The position numbers were made by a program, and so were the translations under genes. A model generated the notes under the pieces. The model was not told where the DNA came from and ran no database searches. It saw only the letters and a list, made by a program, of their open reading frames with translations. Of a DNA stretch of 64,000 nt, positions 54,229 to 62,301 are shown in pieces (position 1 is the stretch's first letter; each line of letters starts with the position of its first letter). This stretch comes from Novosphingobium marinum (GTDB lineage Bacteria; Pseudomonadota; Alphaproteobacteria; Sphingomonadales; Sphingomonadaceae), in NCBI RefSeq assembly GCF_013408095.1, contig NZ_JACBZF010000004.1, positions 269,516 through 333,515 on the forward strand, written 5' to 3'.

Positions 54229-54401
54229 GCTCTGGCCTCCTTCGACAGTCCTCTCGTATCGATCGGTTTCGGGTCTGCGGGCATATCCAAGACCTTCAAT
54301 TCTGCTTCGGTCAGCGGCCACCCCAGCCACTGCTTTATCGCGGGCGAGAGATCGGTATTGCCCGTCTCCATCGCGCTGACCCTGCGTTCGAGAGCTTTCA
54401 T
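54210..54401 (-). CDS. Small-gene array member 1
   Basis: 63 residues: MKALERRVSAMETGNTDLSP, then AIKQWLGWPLTEAELKVLDM and the end PADPKPIDTRGLSKEARAWL. It begins with the same coiled-coil element (L-E-R-R-V-S-A-M-E) and ends in a helix whose codons include AGGAGG, the ribosome-binding site of member 2. Start ATG overlaps the DUF5681 stop (ATGA), and the last codons of DUF5681 supply GGAGG upstream. Confidence 0.68.
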   Translation of the reverse strand: MKALERRVSAMETGNTDLSPAIKQWLGWPLTEAELKVLDMPADPKPIDTRGLSKEARAWLGID

Positions 54402-54838
54402 CGTTTCGCCTCCAGTGCGGTTATGCGCGCTTCCAGATCGCCTGTTTCGACAAGAGCCTTGTGGGCCGTCAGCAGCGCCATGAGCCGTCCTGCCTCGTCG
54501 GGTGTCACTTCTCCCACTGCTACTGCCTCCAGCAGGGCCGAGGACGCTGTGACCGTATCCCCGGCAGTTCTGATCGCTGGCAGGTCGAAGCTGACAGGTG
54601 CGTCCTTCCTTGGCGGGGCAATGCGATCGAGACACAGCCGGAGAGCGACCGTGTCGCCTTCCATCGCCTTCTCGATAGCCTTGCGCGTGAGCGCCTCGTG
54701 TTCGCCTTCAAGCAGCGCTTCGACCGCTTGCGTGACCTTGTGGCGAGTGCCTGGCCGTTTGCCAGCGGGATTGCCGGACTTCCCGGGCTTGAACCGGGTG
54801 TCCTGCTTTCGACCTGATTTTGCAGGCCTGTCAGACAT
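54398..54838 (-). CDS. DUF5681 domain protein
   Basis: 146 residues. The N-terminus (RFKPGKSGNPAGKRPGTRHK) is the DUF5681 signature, a basic, probably DNA-contacting element found beside phage packaging genes. A helical middle (AVEALLEGEHEALTRKAIEKAMEGDTVALRLCLDRI) and a C-terminal coiled coil ending ARITALEAKR follow. DUF5681 proteins are small-terminase-like in context, though no large terminase is present here. Start is 45 bases after the stop of the giant gene. Confidence 0.8.
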   Translation of the reverse strand: MSDRPAKSGRKQDTRFKPGKSGNPAGKRPGTRHKVTQAVEALLEGEHEALTRKAIEKAMEGDTVALRLCLDRIAPPRKDAPVSFDLPAIRTAGDTVTASSALLEAVAVGEVTPDEAGRLMALLTAHKALVETGDLEARITALEAKR

Positions 54839-54883
54839 TCATGCCCCCCGTGCCAATAGTGTCATTAGTGCCAATTGGTCGCA

Positions 54884-57800
54884 TCACCGCCCCGCCATCG
54901 GGTTACGCAGACCGGCTCTCCGGGCATTGCCGAGGGCTGGTGCCCCGTACCAGTTGGGAAAGACCGCATGCAGGTGATCGCCTTCGGGAAGCAGCCTCGC
55001 ATCGGGCTCGACCTTGCGCACCTGATTGGCCAGCCAGCCTAGTGATCGTCCCCGCGGCGGAGTCAGGTCGAGTGCCGATCCATCGAGATGCGCACTGTTG
55101 CGCGCAGGCGTGTAGCCCCTGCGGCGCATGTCCGCCTGATATTCGGGCGTCCGGTATCCCGACGTAACCCCCAAACCCGGGATGGCCGATTGCAAGCTTC
55201 CGAGAACGTCTCGCTGCGGAGGATCGTCAAACTCGTCCCATTCATCGCTGTCACCCTCAAACTCGTCCCACTCGTCGCCATCGCTCGCTTTGTCGTCTCC
55301 GAACAGCAGGTTGCGGGCATCGGACCGAGCAGCCGCGACCACCTTCTTTGCAGCTTTGACCTTGCCCTCCTCATCGATCGCGGACCACTCCGGCGAGGTC
55401 ACCAGTCCAGTAAGGCGCTGATGCGAAAGCTTGCCCGAGACTTCGAGATAGCGGTCGTACTCTTCTGGCGTCAGCTGCTTGCCGCCCACGCTCTTGCCCG
55501 GAAGGCCCGGAGCGTAATCAAGCTGCATCAGTTCGTGGTTCACGGGATCATCGAGTGCTTTCGATACCCACAGGGGTGACAGGAAGTCCGGGCCGACACC
55601 GCCCTCGTTGCTTATCTCCCGGCCCCAGACATCGCGACGCGGCAGCAAACTTTCCCGCGCACCCGGGATGCGCGAGCGCAAGCCTTCACCGATCGTTTCG
55701 GTCTGGCGGTAGGTCGGATCGATCGTGCGCGCCGTGCCGGCCACCAGGTTGGGAACGAGGAACGAGCCGACCAGCCTCTCAAGCATGTTGCCGGCATAGC
55801 GATCAGGTTCGTGGAGAGCTGATACAACGTCGGAGATGCCCGACATCCATGTTTTGCTGGCAAGGTTGCCCATGATCGAGGCGACAAGCAGCGTCGTTTT
55901 GTCGTCCTTTTGCCGTTCGCTCATTCCCTCCGGCAGGGTTGCGAGATCAGCCGCAACGCCAAGCGTCGTCGAAAACGGGTCGAGTCGTTTGTAGCTGTAA
56001 TAAGTATCGCCCACGCGAACTGAGTAGGGCTTCCAGCCATCAGCATAGAGCAGACGCGCCTTCTTGGGATCGGACGGCGCCGAACCGGTAATGTGCCCTT
56101 CGGCGGCCCCCTGGTAGATCGCAGCACCCAGTCCCGTGCCCAGCATGACCTTGGATAACGCCATGTCGCGGCGAGCACCGCCAGCGGCAAAATCGTCGCG
56201 CCAGTCCTTGAGCAAGGGGGCTGCAGGTGACCGCTCGGTCGCGAACTTGAGGAGGTTGGTCGGCGTTCGGATGAACGGCAGGAACGTGCGGATCACGATG
56301 TTCTTCTGCGCAGCGTTCGACACGTCCTGCGGGAAGCCTGAGAGCGGACGCTGGAACGTCAGATACCGCCCGTAGTCGAGTGCCGCCTCGAACATCTCGT
56401 CTGTCGGATCGGCCACAAGCTCGGCGATCCGGCGTGATGCCGCATCGCCCTTCAGACCTTCCTGGTGCGCGATGCGGACTGCCTGCGCATTGATCTCCAT
56501 GCGCCGCGCAATGCCCTTGAAAAACTCGTCCTCGGCAGTGAGGAAGCGCGTCGGCACCCGGATGACTTCACCGAGCGCTCCACCGATCGCCTTGTATTCT
56601 TCGCCCTCGACCTTGCTCGCAAAGTCCGATGGCTCGCCGGTTTTAAGGCCTTTGGCAAACATGCGAGCGCCTTCGCGGGCACCCTGGATCAGCCCGAATG
56701 CCCGCGCTCCCACTTCCGAACCTGTTACCCGGTCTATGCTGGCACCCGGGAAAAGCTGGCGCGCCTTGCCGATCGCAGCGCCCGCCATGTGCTCGGGAAT
56801 CTGCGCGATTGCCGTCAGCGCGTTGGAGGTGACATTAACCGCGTGAGTCTGGGGCCACGACAGGAGGAAATTGACGTACCATTGGGACAGCTTGTTCTGC
56901 CACCTCGGCTTCGTCGCCTTCTCGGCAAGCGCATTGAAGACTCCCGGTGAGGCCTCAGCCGCATCGACAAGTAAGTCTGCCGCGTTCTTCAGGTTGTCCT
57001 TGCCGCCACCACCGCGCACCAACGCCGAGAGGACATCTCCGCGCACCGCCCTGCTGTCGGCGGCCATACGGAACTGCTGGAGCGCGCGTCCGGCTTCTGC
57101 CGTCATGCCGGAGACCTGTTCCTGGATCGCGACGTGCCGCATCCACTTCTGGCGGAAGTCGGCGAAGGCTTCGTCGCCGGGATCATCGAGCGCCCTGATG
57201 CGCCTTGCCGCGTTCACCAGTTCATTGCCTGACTTCGCGAGGATCTGGCGAGCAGCCAGCGCTTCTTCCGCGTTCAAAGCCTGCCCGCGCCGACGCGCAA
57301 GGAGCTTGTCAGGCGTTAGGTTCAGTTCCGACGCGAGCCGTTCCGTTTCAGCATGGCTGATCCGGTTGCGTGTCTCGGCATCGAAACCGACACGGCGCTG
57401 CGTCATGTTGAGCGCGCGGGCAATGTCTTGCGGACTCTCGAGCTTCGACAGGTTGAGGTTGCCTGCAAAGTCGGGACCGCCTGCAGGCCATTCCTCGTAA
57501 GCCTTGATCGGCGGGAAGGGTTGCTCGCCGGCAGGCACGGATCGGTCATTGAAAACCGGACCCTCTGCAAGCTGCTCCTCCAGGCTTATCCTGTCCGCAC
57601 GCATGCCCTCGAACTGGGCAACTTCCGCAAGGTCGTCCGGATGGAAGAACCGCTCGGCCCCTGAATGCGTTCGCGCGATCGCATCGAGAAAGGCATTCAC
57701 GTCCGGGCGTTCATCACCCGGCAGATAACCTGCTTCCCATGCCCTGAAGGCAGCGTCGTCCAGGTTCATGCCGTCATCGCGAACGAGTTGGCCGAAGCGT

Positions 57801-59725
57801 TGCTCGCCCCTCGCGAAGTCAAGGTCCCGGCTACGGTTGCCGATGCCCATGGCCGTCAGTTCGCCGCCCTGGTCCCTGATGCCGCCCTGCGTGCGCAGCC
57901 ACGTCACTAGGTCGACCGGGCCTCGTTTTGGAAGCTCGGTGCCAGTCTGCGCTCGTACAACCCGGCTATCCAGGGCGGCCATCTCGTCCACTGGAACGGC
58001 AGGCTCGAACCGGCCTGCGTCTTTGGCGACCGCTTCGCTGATGCCCGCCACCTCGTTAGAGGCAATCGGAAGGACATCTCCGGGCGCGATGTTCTCAGCC
58101 AGCGCACGGCGCTGAGCGTCTGTCAGTGGCTGGTCAAGGCGGCCAGGACGAACAGGGCCGGACACATCGATGTAGTCGCGCTGCCGGTCACCGTTCATCC
58201 CGATGGCGCCGGGCTTATCAATTGTGTATCCTTCAGGTGGAGGGGGGATGCCATCAAACCCGACCGCGCGCTCTGGCCCCAACGACGGCGCGCGGGCTGC
58301 CTCTCCCCTCAACCGCTGCATGCCCGCCGCAGCTGCCGGATCGCCGACATGAGCGCTGGACACTGGCCCGCCGCTTGCATAGCCTTCCATCTGAGGAGGA
58401 ACGCTGGCCGATTCCGCCGAAGTCGTCCCTGGGACGGGGGACTGACGATCATGCCCGTTCCTCCTCAACCCTCGCGCTACGCGGGGCGCCAGCTTCGCGA
58501 TGCCTTCCAGCGCTTTTCCACCGCCAGCGCCTATCGCGCCCCCGACAGGAACACCGATCGCGCCTCCGATAGCTCGCTCACCTAGTTCCCCATCGGTCCC
58601 GAAGAACCCTTCCGCACCGCCATAAGCTGCGCCTACGCGAAACAGTTGGGGCACGGTCCGGGCCTTGGCGCCGAAGGGAACGAGCAAGCCACCGGCCAAC
58701 TGGCCGCCAAGCCGGTAACCGGGGTGCGCCATGTCGTCGTGACCGATGATAGAAGCGTTCTGCTGCTGGTTATTGAACCAGATATCGGCAAGCCTGCGAT
58801 CCGAGTTGAACACGTTCTCGCGTCCTGGCGTAAGGCCGATCGCATCGACTGCCGCCCCCGCTTCGTCGAGTGCACCTGCCAGAAGCCCGTCTCCGACCCC
58901 ACGGATCACAGCACCTGGCCTGCCGTCACCGAGGTCGGTCAGCGGCTTGGGCTTGTCCTTGTATCCGATACGCCAGTCGACCTTTGCTCCGCCATCACGT
59001 GACGCGACGAACCTACGTGTCTCGGCCGGATCGATGGTGAACCCGTTTGCCTTCGCGTAGGCCAGAATATCATCTGCCGAGCCGGTCCTGGTGACTTCGA
59101 GATAACCGGCCTCGATTTCCGGGCGAAGTCCTGCAAACGGCGTCGGCGTATCCCAGAATTGCGCGATCGTCTCACGATCAGGAACGTGGCCGGGATCAGC
59201 GCGGTACGCTTGCGGCGTCTGCGCCAGTACACCGTGAACACCGAGCAGGTTCTGCCGCGCCCGCCGTTCGGCCTCCATGTAATCTGAGCGCCGTTCGGGA
59301 TCGCCATCAAGATATTCGGGTGCTGCAAGGGCATTGCCTTGCCGAGCAAGCGTCGTACCGAGGTCAATCCCTCCGACACTAACAGGCGCGACAGGACGAC
59401 CGTAGGATGACCCCACAGCCTCACCAATGGTTGTTGGCCCGCGTTGGATGGCCGTCGAAGTTGCATTGAGGGCATTCGCGCCAATCGGTACTGGCCTGCC
59501 TTGCCGGTCCCAGCCCTGCTGCTTCAGCTCAGGCGCATCGACGCCCCAGACACGGAGATTGTGCCCGGAATCGAGCTTGAACGTATCGCCATCGCGAGCA
59601 GCCACGATGCTGTTCGCTCCCAAGGAGGGCAAGGCCGTGGGGGCTGGTTGCGAAGACTTCGGCTCGGCGTCCTCGAAGTCATCCCACTCGTCTGCATCCT
59701 GAAAGGCGGCCCATGGATCGGCCAT
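54884..59725 (-). CDS. Giant phage protein with SNase-like and M15 peptidase-like domains
   Basis: 1613 residues. The N-terminus has acidic DEWDDF, then a staphylococcal-nuclease-like domain (about 35-170: VAARDGDTFKLDSGHNLRVWGVDAPE, YGRPVAPVSVGGIDLG). A long middle (about 200-1480) is helical with a hydrophobic region near 950-990 (FLLSWPQTHAVNVTSNALTAI). Two more DEWDEF copies occur near 1484-1501, and an M15-type peptidase ends the chain (HLDGSALD with His1546/Asp1553, GDHLH with His1584/His1586). It resembles internal virion/ejection or polyvalent phage proteins; wall cutting plus DNA handling is an inference. Confidence 0.82.
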   Translation of the reverse strand: MADPWAAFQDADEWDDFEDAEPKSSQPAPTALPSLGANSIVAARDGDTFKLDSGHNLRVWGVDAPELKQQGWDRQGRPVPIGANALNATSTAIQRGPTTIGEAVGSSYGRPVAPVSVGGIDLGTTLARQGNALAAPEYLDGDPERRSDYMEAERRARQNLLGVHGVLAQTPQAYRADPGHVPDRETIAQFWDTPTPFAGLRPEIEAGYLEVTRTGSADDILAYAKANGFTIDPAETRRFVASRDGGAKVDWRIGYKDKPKPLTDLGDGRPGAVIRGVGDGLLAGALDEAGAAVDAIGLTPGRENVFNSDRRLADIWFNNQQQNASIIGHDDMAHPGYRLGGQLAGGLLVPFGAKARTVPQLFRVGAAYGGAEGFFGTDGELGERAIGGAIGVPVGGAIGAGGGKALEGIAKLAPRVARGLRRNGHDRQSPVPGTTSAESASVPPQMEGYASGGPVSSAHVGDPAAAAGMQRLRGEAARAPSLGPERAVGFDGIPPPPEGYTIDKPGAIGMNGDRQRDYIDVSGPVRPGRLDQPLTDAQRRALAENIAPGDVLPIASNEVAGISEAVAKDAGRFEPAVPVDEMAALDSRVVRAQTGTELPKRGPVDLVTWLRTQGGIRDQGGELTAMGIGNRSRDLDFARGEQRFGQLVRDDGMNLDDAAFRAWEAGYLPGDERPDVNAFLDAIARTHSGAERFFHPDDLAEVAQFEGMRADRISLEEQLAEGPVFNDRSVPAGEQPFPPIKAYEEWPAGGPDFAGNLNLSKLESPQDIARALNMTQRRVGFDAETRNRISHAETERLASELNLTPDKLLARRRGQALNAEEALAARQILAKSGNELVNAARRIRALDDPGDEAFADFRQKWMRHVAIQEQVSGMTAEAGRALQQFRMAADSRAVRGDVLSALVRGGGGKDNLKNAADLLVDAAEASPGVFNALAEKATKPRWQNKLSQWYVNFLLSWPQTHAVNVTSNALTAIAQIPEHMAGAAIGKARQLFPGASIDRVTGSEVGARAFGLIQGAREGARMFAKGLKTGEPSDFASKVEGEEYKAIGGALGEVIRVPTRFLTAEDEFFKGIARRMEINAQAVRIAHQEGLKGDAASRRIAELVADPTDEMFEAALDYGRYLTFQRPLSGFPQDVSNAAQKNIVIRTFLPFIRTPTNLLKFATERSPAAPLLKDWRDDFAAGGARRDMALSKVMLGTGLGAAIYQGAAEGHITGSAPSDPKKARLLYADGWKPYSVRVGDTYYSYKRLDPFSTTLGVAADLATLPEGMSERQKDDKTTLLVASIMGNLASKTWMSGISDVVSALHEPDRYAGNMLERLVGSFLVPNLVAGTARTIDPTYRQTETIGEGLRSRIPGARESLLPRRDVWGREISNEGGVGPDFLSPLWVSKALDDPVNHELMQLDYAPGLPGKSVGGKQLTPEEYDRYLEVSGKLSHQRLTGLVTSPEWSAIDEEGKVKAAKKVVAAARSDARNLLFGDDKASDGDEWDEFEGDSDEWDEFDDPPQRDVLGSLQSAIPGLGVTSGYRTPEYQADMRRRGYTPARNSAHLDGSALDLTPPRGRSLGWLANQVRKVEPDARLLPEGDHLHAVFPNWYGAPALGNARRAGLRNPMAGR

Positions 59726-60723
59726 CAGCGGGCGATCTTCACGCGCCCGTCAGGCGTCTTGAACTTGGTGCCTTTCGGAAGCCTGCGCGCGTCGGCAGGC
59801 GTGCTTACAGTCGGAATATTCTCGCGTACCGTGCGGGGCGCGGGATTGGTTTGCCCATACGTCGGCACACCCCGAAGCTCTACTCGGTTGCGCTGACGCA
59901 GACCCTCGACGCTCCTGTCGTTTTGTGTGCGGTGATCATCGAGTGCAACGTCATATCCGAACGCCGTAGGTCCGCTGCCCCTCAGCATCTGGTCCTTCAG
60001 CGCCGCGAACCAGCTGGCAGTGCCGGGCTGCAATCCGAGGCTGCGGGCATACTGCTCTCCAGGCGTCATACCCTGCACCGCCGTAGAGGTGTTGCCGGTC
60101 ATGGGATTGTACCGAAGTTGGTCCGTACCGTTCTCGATAAGGCGCGGAGGCTGGTAGACCGAGCCACCGGCATTGGGATTGCCGAAGACGCGGGTCTCGG
60201 TCTGGCCGACGTTGGCTGCGGCGTGATGCGACGAGAGTGCATCCGACATGTTCGTGCCCCAGCTCTTCGGATTAGCAACGTAGGCCGCCATCTCGCGCGC
60301 AGTCATACCCGGCAGCGAGGCAACCCGCATGCGGTCCTGGTAGCCCTGCATCTGGTTGTTGTATGCGTCGCGGCTGGACTGTAGCTGATCGTGGTAGTTG
60401 CGCGCGATCGAGTATCCGAGCGCATCGTTTCCGCTTGTGCGCGCACTGATCACGCCAGCAGCAGTGATCAACCCGGACAGTATCCTCCGCCTGTCCTCGG
60501 TCTTTTTGGGCTTGTCTCCCACCATCGCCAGTACCGAGGGATCGACCTGCGCAGGCTGCCGGGGCAGGCCATCGCCAAGGCGTGGCTGAGCCGATGGAGG
60601 CATCTCGTTCTGGACGGGAACGGGCAGGTTGCGCAGCGTCTCCATGACCTGCGCATGGTCCTCGGGGCCTCCTGCGAACCCGGCAATCGGCTTACGTGTC
60701 CTTGCGGCAAGTCCAAGCATCAT
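59725..60723 (-). CDS. Uncharacterised phage-type protein
   Basis: 332 residues. The N-terminal third is Pro/Ala-rich; a helical middle (RNYHDQLQSSRDAYNNQMQGYQDRMRVA) is followed by Gly/Asn/Thr-rich stretches, and the C-terminus PADARRLPKGTKFKTPDGRV is a pattern often seen at the end of phage virion proteins. No enzyme motif is visible. The stop shares a base with the start of the giant gene, and its ATG overlaps the stop upstream, so it belongs to the same transcript. Confidence 0.66.
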   Translation of the reverse strand: MMLGLAARTRKPIAGFAGGPEDHAQVMETLRNLPVPVQNEMPPSAQPRLGDGLPRQPAQVDPSVLAMVGDKPKKTEDRRRILSGLITAAGVISARTSGNDALGYSIARNYHDQLQSSRDAYNNQMQGYQDRMRVASLPGMTAREMAAYVANPKSWGTNMSDALSSHHAAANVGQTETRVFGNPNAGGSVYQPPRLIENGTDQLRYNPMTGNTSTAVQGMTPGEQYARSLGLQPGTASWFAALKDQMLRGSGPTAFGYDVALDDHRTQNDRSVEGLRQRNRVELRGVPTYGQTNPAPRTVRENIPTVSTPADARRLPKGTKFKTPDGRVKIAR

Positions 60724-61253
60724 TCGGTCTCCACGAGGCGGGCTCGGTAGAGCTTGGCCCGTTCAAGGTATTCGGCAGGTTCGCGATCGGCGTAAGCAGC
60801 CAGGAGTTGCGCTGCCGGTTCGGAGTAGGCGTTGTCGCCGTCTGCAAGCAGTTCCAGACGGGCCAGCGCTTCGCCCGTGAGGTCAGCTGCACTTTCACCA
60901 GTCGTCCAGAACGAGGCGAGCGAAAGCATGACCACGACGCGCATCTCGTCAGGTGCTTGCCCTTGCGATGCAGCCATCCGAGCGGTCATGAGGCCCTCGG
61001 AAAGCGTGACGAACGGATCGACGTTCTCCGCACCCGAAAGAGCAAGGTGCAGCGCCATGTCGGAAATTTCTCGCTGAGCCGCGATGTCGCCCTTCGCGGC
61101 GCGTGCGATCAACACAACCGGATCGACTTCCTCGCCCTCGGAATAGAAGGAACCACGGGTCGCGACCTCATAGAAGCAGGGGCCGCCCTCGCTTAACGGC
61201 TCGAAGATGGCAGCCTGTGCCACCCGCGCGCAGACATCGCTGACGGCGGTCAC
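60720..61253 (-). CDS. Uncharacterised helical phage-type protein
   Basis: 177 residues. Composition and pattern are alpha-helical with repeats reminiscent of Sel1/TPR-like units (LIARAAKGDIAAQREISDMALHLALSGAENVDPFVTLSEGLMTARMAA). The start is GTG 61253, overlapping the stop of the ribbon-helix-helix gene (GTGA); the longer frame to 61307 would overlap it much more. Function unknown. Confidence 0.65.
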   Translation of the reverse strand: MTAVSDVCARVAQAAIFEPLSEGGPCFYEVATRGSFYSEGEEVDPVVLIARAAKGDIAAQREISDMALHLALSGAENVDPFVTLSEGLMTARMAASQGQAPDEMRVVVMLSLASFWTTGESAADLTGEALARLELLADGDNAYSEPAAQLLAAYADREPAEYLERAKLYRARLVETE

Positions 61254-61384
61254 GAAAGGCCCACTTTCTCGCGGACAACGGCTCTCAGATATTCGGAAAC
61301 GGTACACCCGGACTTGCGGGCGCGTTCGGCAAGGGCCGACACAACGGCCTCATTCGCGCGAAAGCTCACATGAGCGTCTTGCAT
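61250..61384 (-). CDS. Ribbon-helix-helix DNA-binding protein
   Basis: 44 residues: a short strand (AHVSFRANEAVVSALAERARK) and two helices (SGCTVSEYLRAVVREKVG) in the ribbon-helix-helix order. First gene of the island operon, so it may control it. A GGAGAAG run supports ATG 61384; the frame extends to 61453 with TTG. The size is at the lower limit, but the pattern is clear. Confidence 0.66.
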   Translation of the reverse strand: MQDAHVSFRANEAVVSALAERARKSGCTVSEYLRAVVREKVGLS

Positions 61385-61530
61385 CGGCTTCTCCACTGTC
61401 TTCGCGACGTTGAGATGTGCTTCGCCGGTAGCACGGAAGTGCCAAAAAGTCAAGGAATCTAGGGGGTTTCCACAAGCTTGTTCCGCTTGTGTTCTTGCGT
61501 CGAATCGGTCCGCTACGGCACCAGCGAGGA

Positions 61531-61758
61531 ATGTCTTCCAAGCGCCTCGACACGATCAGCGATTACCACCGGCATGGCTATCGGTTGCGGGTGGACTGCC
61601 GGACCTGCGGACGTACCGTCGTCATCGAACCGCTTGAGATCGCCATGCTCTGCCAGCGCCGGAAGTGGTCCAGGCAGATGGCCAGCGTTGAGAAGCGACT
61701 GCGCTGTTCGAAGTGCCGGAGCCGCGATGTGCGTTGCGGGCCCGGGTTCGCCGGCTAA
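61531..61758 (+). CDS. Small zinc-ribbon-like protein
   Basis: 75 residues with two CxxC pairs (VDCRTCGRTVVIE and LRCSKCRSRDVRC) separated by a basic helix, the pattern of a small zinc ribbon. GCGAGGA precedes ATG 61531. It is divergent from the ribbon-helix-helix gene and the only plus-strand gene of the island. Function unknown; DNA or RNA binding is likely from charge and motif. Confidence 0.62.
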   Translation: MSSKRLDTISDYHRHGYRLRVDCRTCGRTVVIEPLEIAMLCQRRKWSRQMASVEKRLRCSKCRSRDVRCGPGFAG

Positions 61759-61836
61759 GCGCAAATGCGTCCTGATTTATCGAAGCACAACCAAGCACGC
61801 ACAGACAGCCTGCAGCCTTTTACAGCGCAACGCCCT

Positions 61837-62274
61837 TTATCGTGTAATTTTCGCTTCGGCAGCGAACGCTTCGAATATTTTCAGAACTACGCGTGACGTT
61901 GTATGATTTTGTTCGATATCTCCCAGTACAACATCATTCAAAATATCACTCATGTACCGTGATGCGCCAGAATATACTAGCGCCCATCCCTTAAATTGAC
62001 GAGAATTAGGCGTCGATGAACATATCGTAGTGACTAAACGGTGGCGGACGTCGGCTGATATTGATTTCCTCAGTTCAACCACGCACTCTGGAGGCCCTTC
62101 GATTAATTGCGCAAAACGTCTGCCAGCAAAAATCAGCGCACCCGTTGCACTCATATCGAAGTTTCTTCGTCTCGATACCGAGACGATCTTATCTATTTCT
62201 TCTTCGAATCTCTCAGTTGCTATGAGTGACTCACTCACGTATACCCAACGCTCAAGTTTTTCAAAGGATGACAT
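61837..62274 (-). CDS. BLUF domain blue-light receptor
   Basis: 145 residues. The BLUF fold that binds FAD is seen as LERWVYVSESLIA, the Asn in SRRRNFDMSATGALIF, the functional Gln56 in GRRFAQLIEG and a Trp97 in FKGWALVYSG, at correct spacing (Asn-Gln 18). Only short extra helices follow, so it is a short BLUF protein that signals through a partner. The gene starts 27 bases after the kinase stop on the same strand, so the two are expected to be co-transcribed. Confidence 0.9.
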   Translation of the reverse strand: MSSFEKLERWVYVSESLIATERFEEEIDKIVSVSRRRNFDMSATGALIFAGRRFAQLIEGPPECVVELRKSISADVRHRLVTTICSSTPNSRQFKGWALVYSGASRYMSDILNDVVLGDIEQNHTTSRVVLKIFEAFAAEAKITR

Positions 62275-62301
62275 GCCCCCGCCACCGTAATAGCACTGTA
62301 T

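Larger units (their letters stand above)
52204..61760. mobile_element. Phage-derived island next to tRNA-Gln
   Basis: This segment starts at the tRNA 3' end and holds minus-strand genes that overlap end to end, a giant phage-type protein, a DUF5681 protein and a small-gene array, plus cargo-like NUDIX and DUF6961-like genes near the tRNA. Composition is less GC-rich than the chromosome around it. No integrase, terminase large subunit, portal or capsid gene is visible, so it is a remnant or an unusual element. The left limit is firm; the right limit is approximate. Confidence 0.65.
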
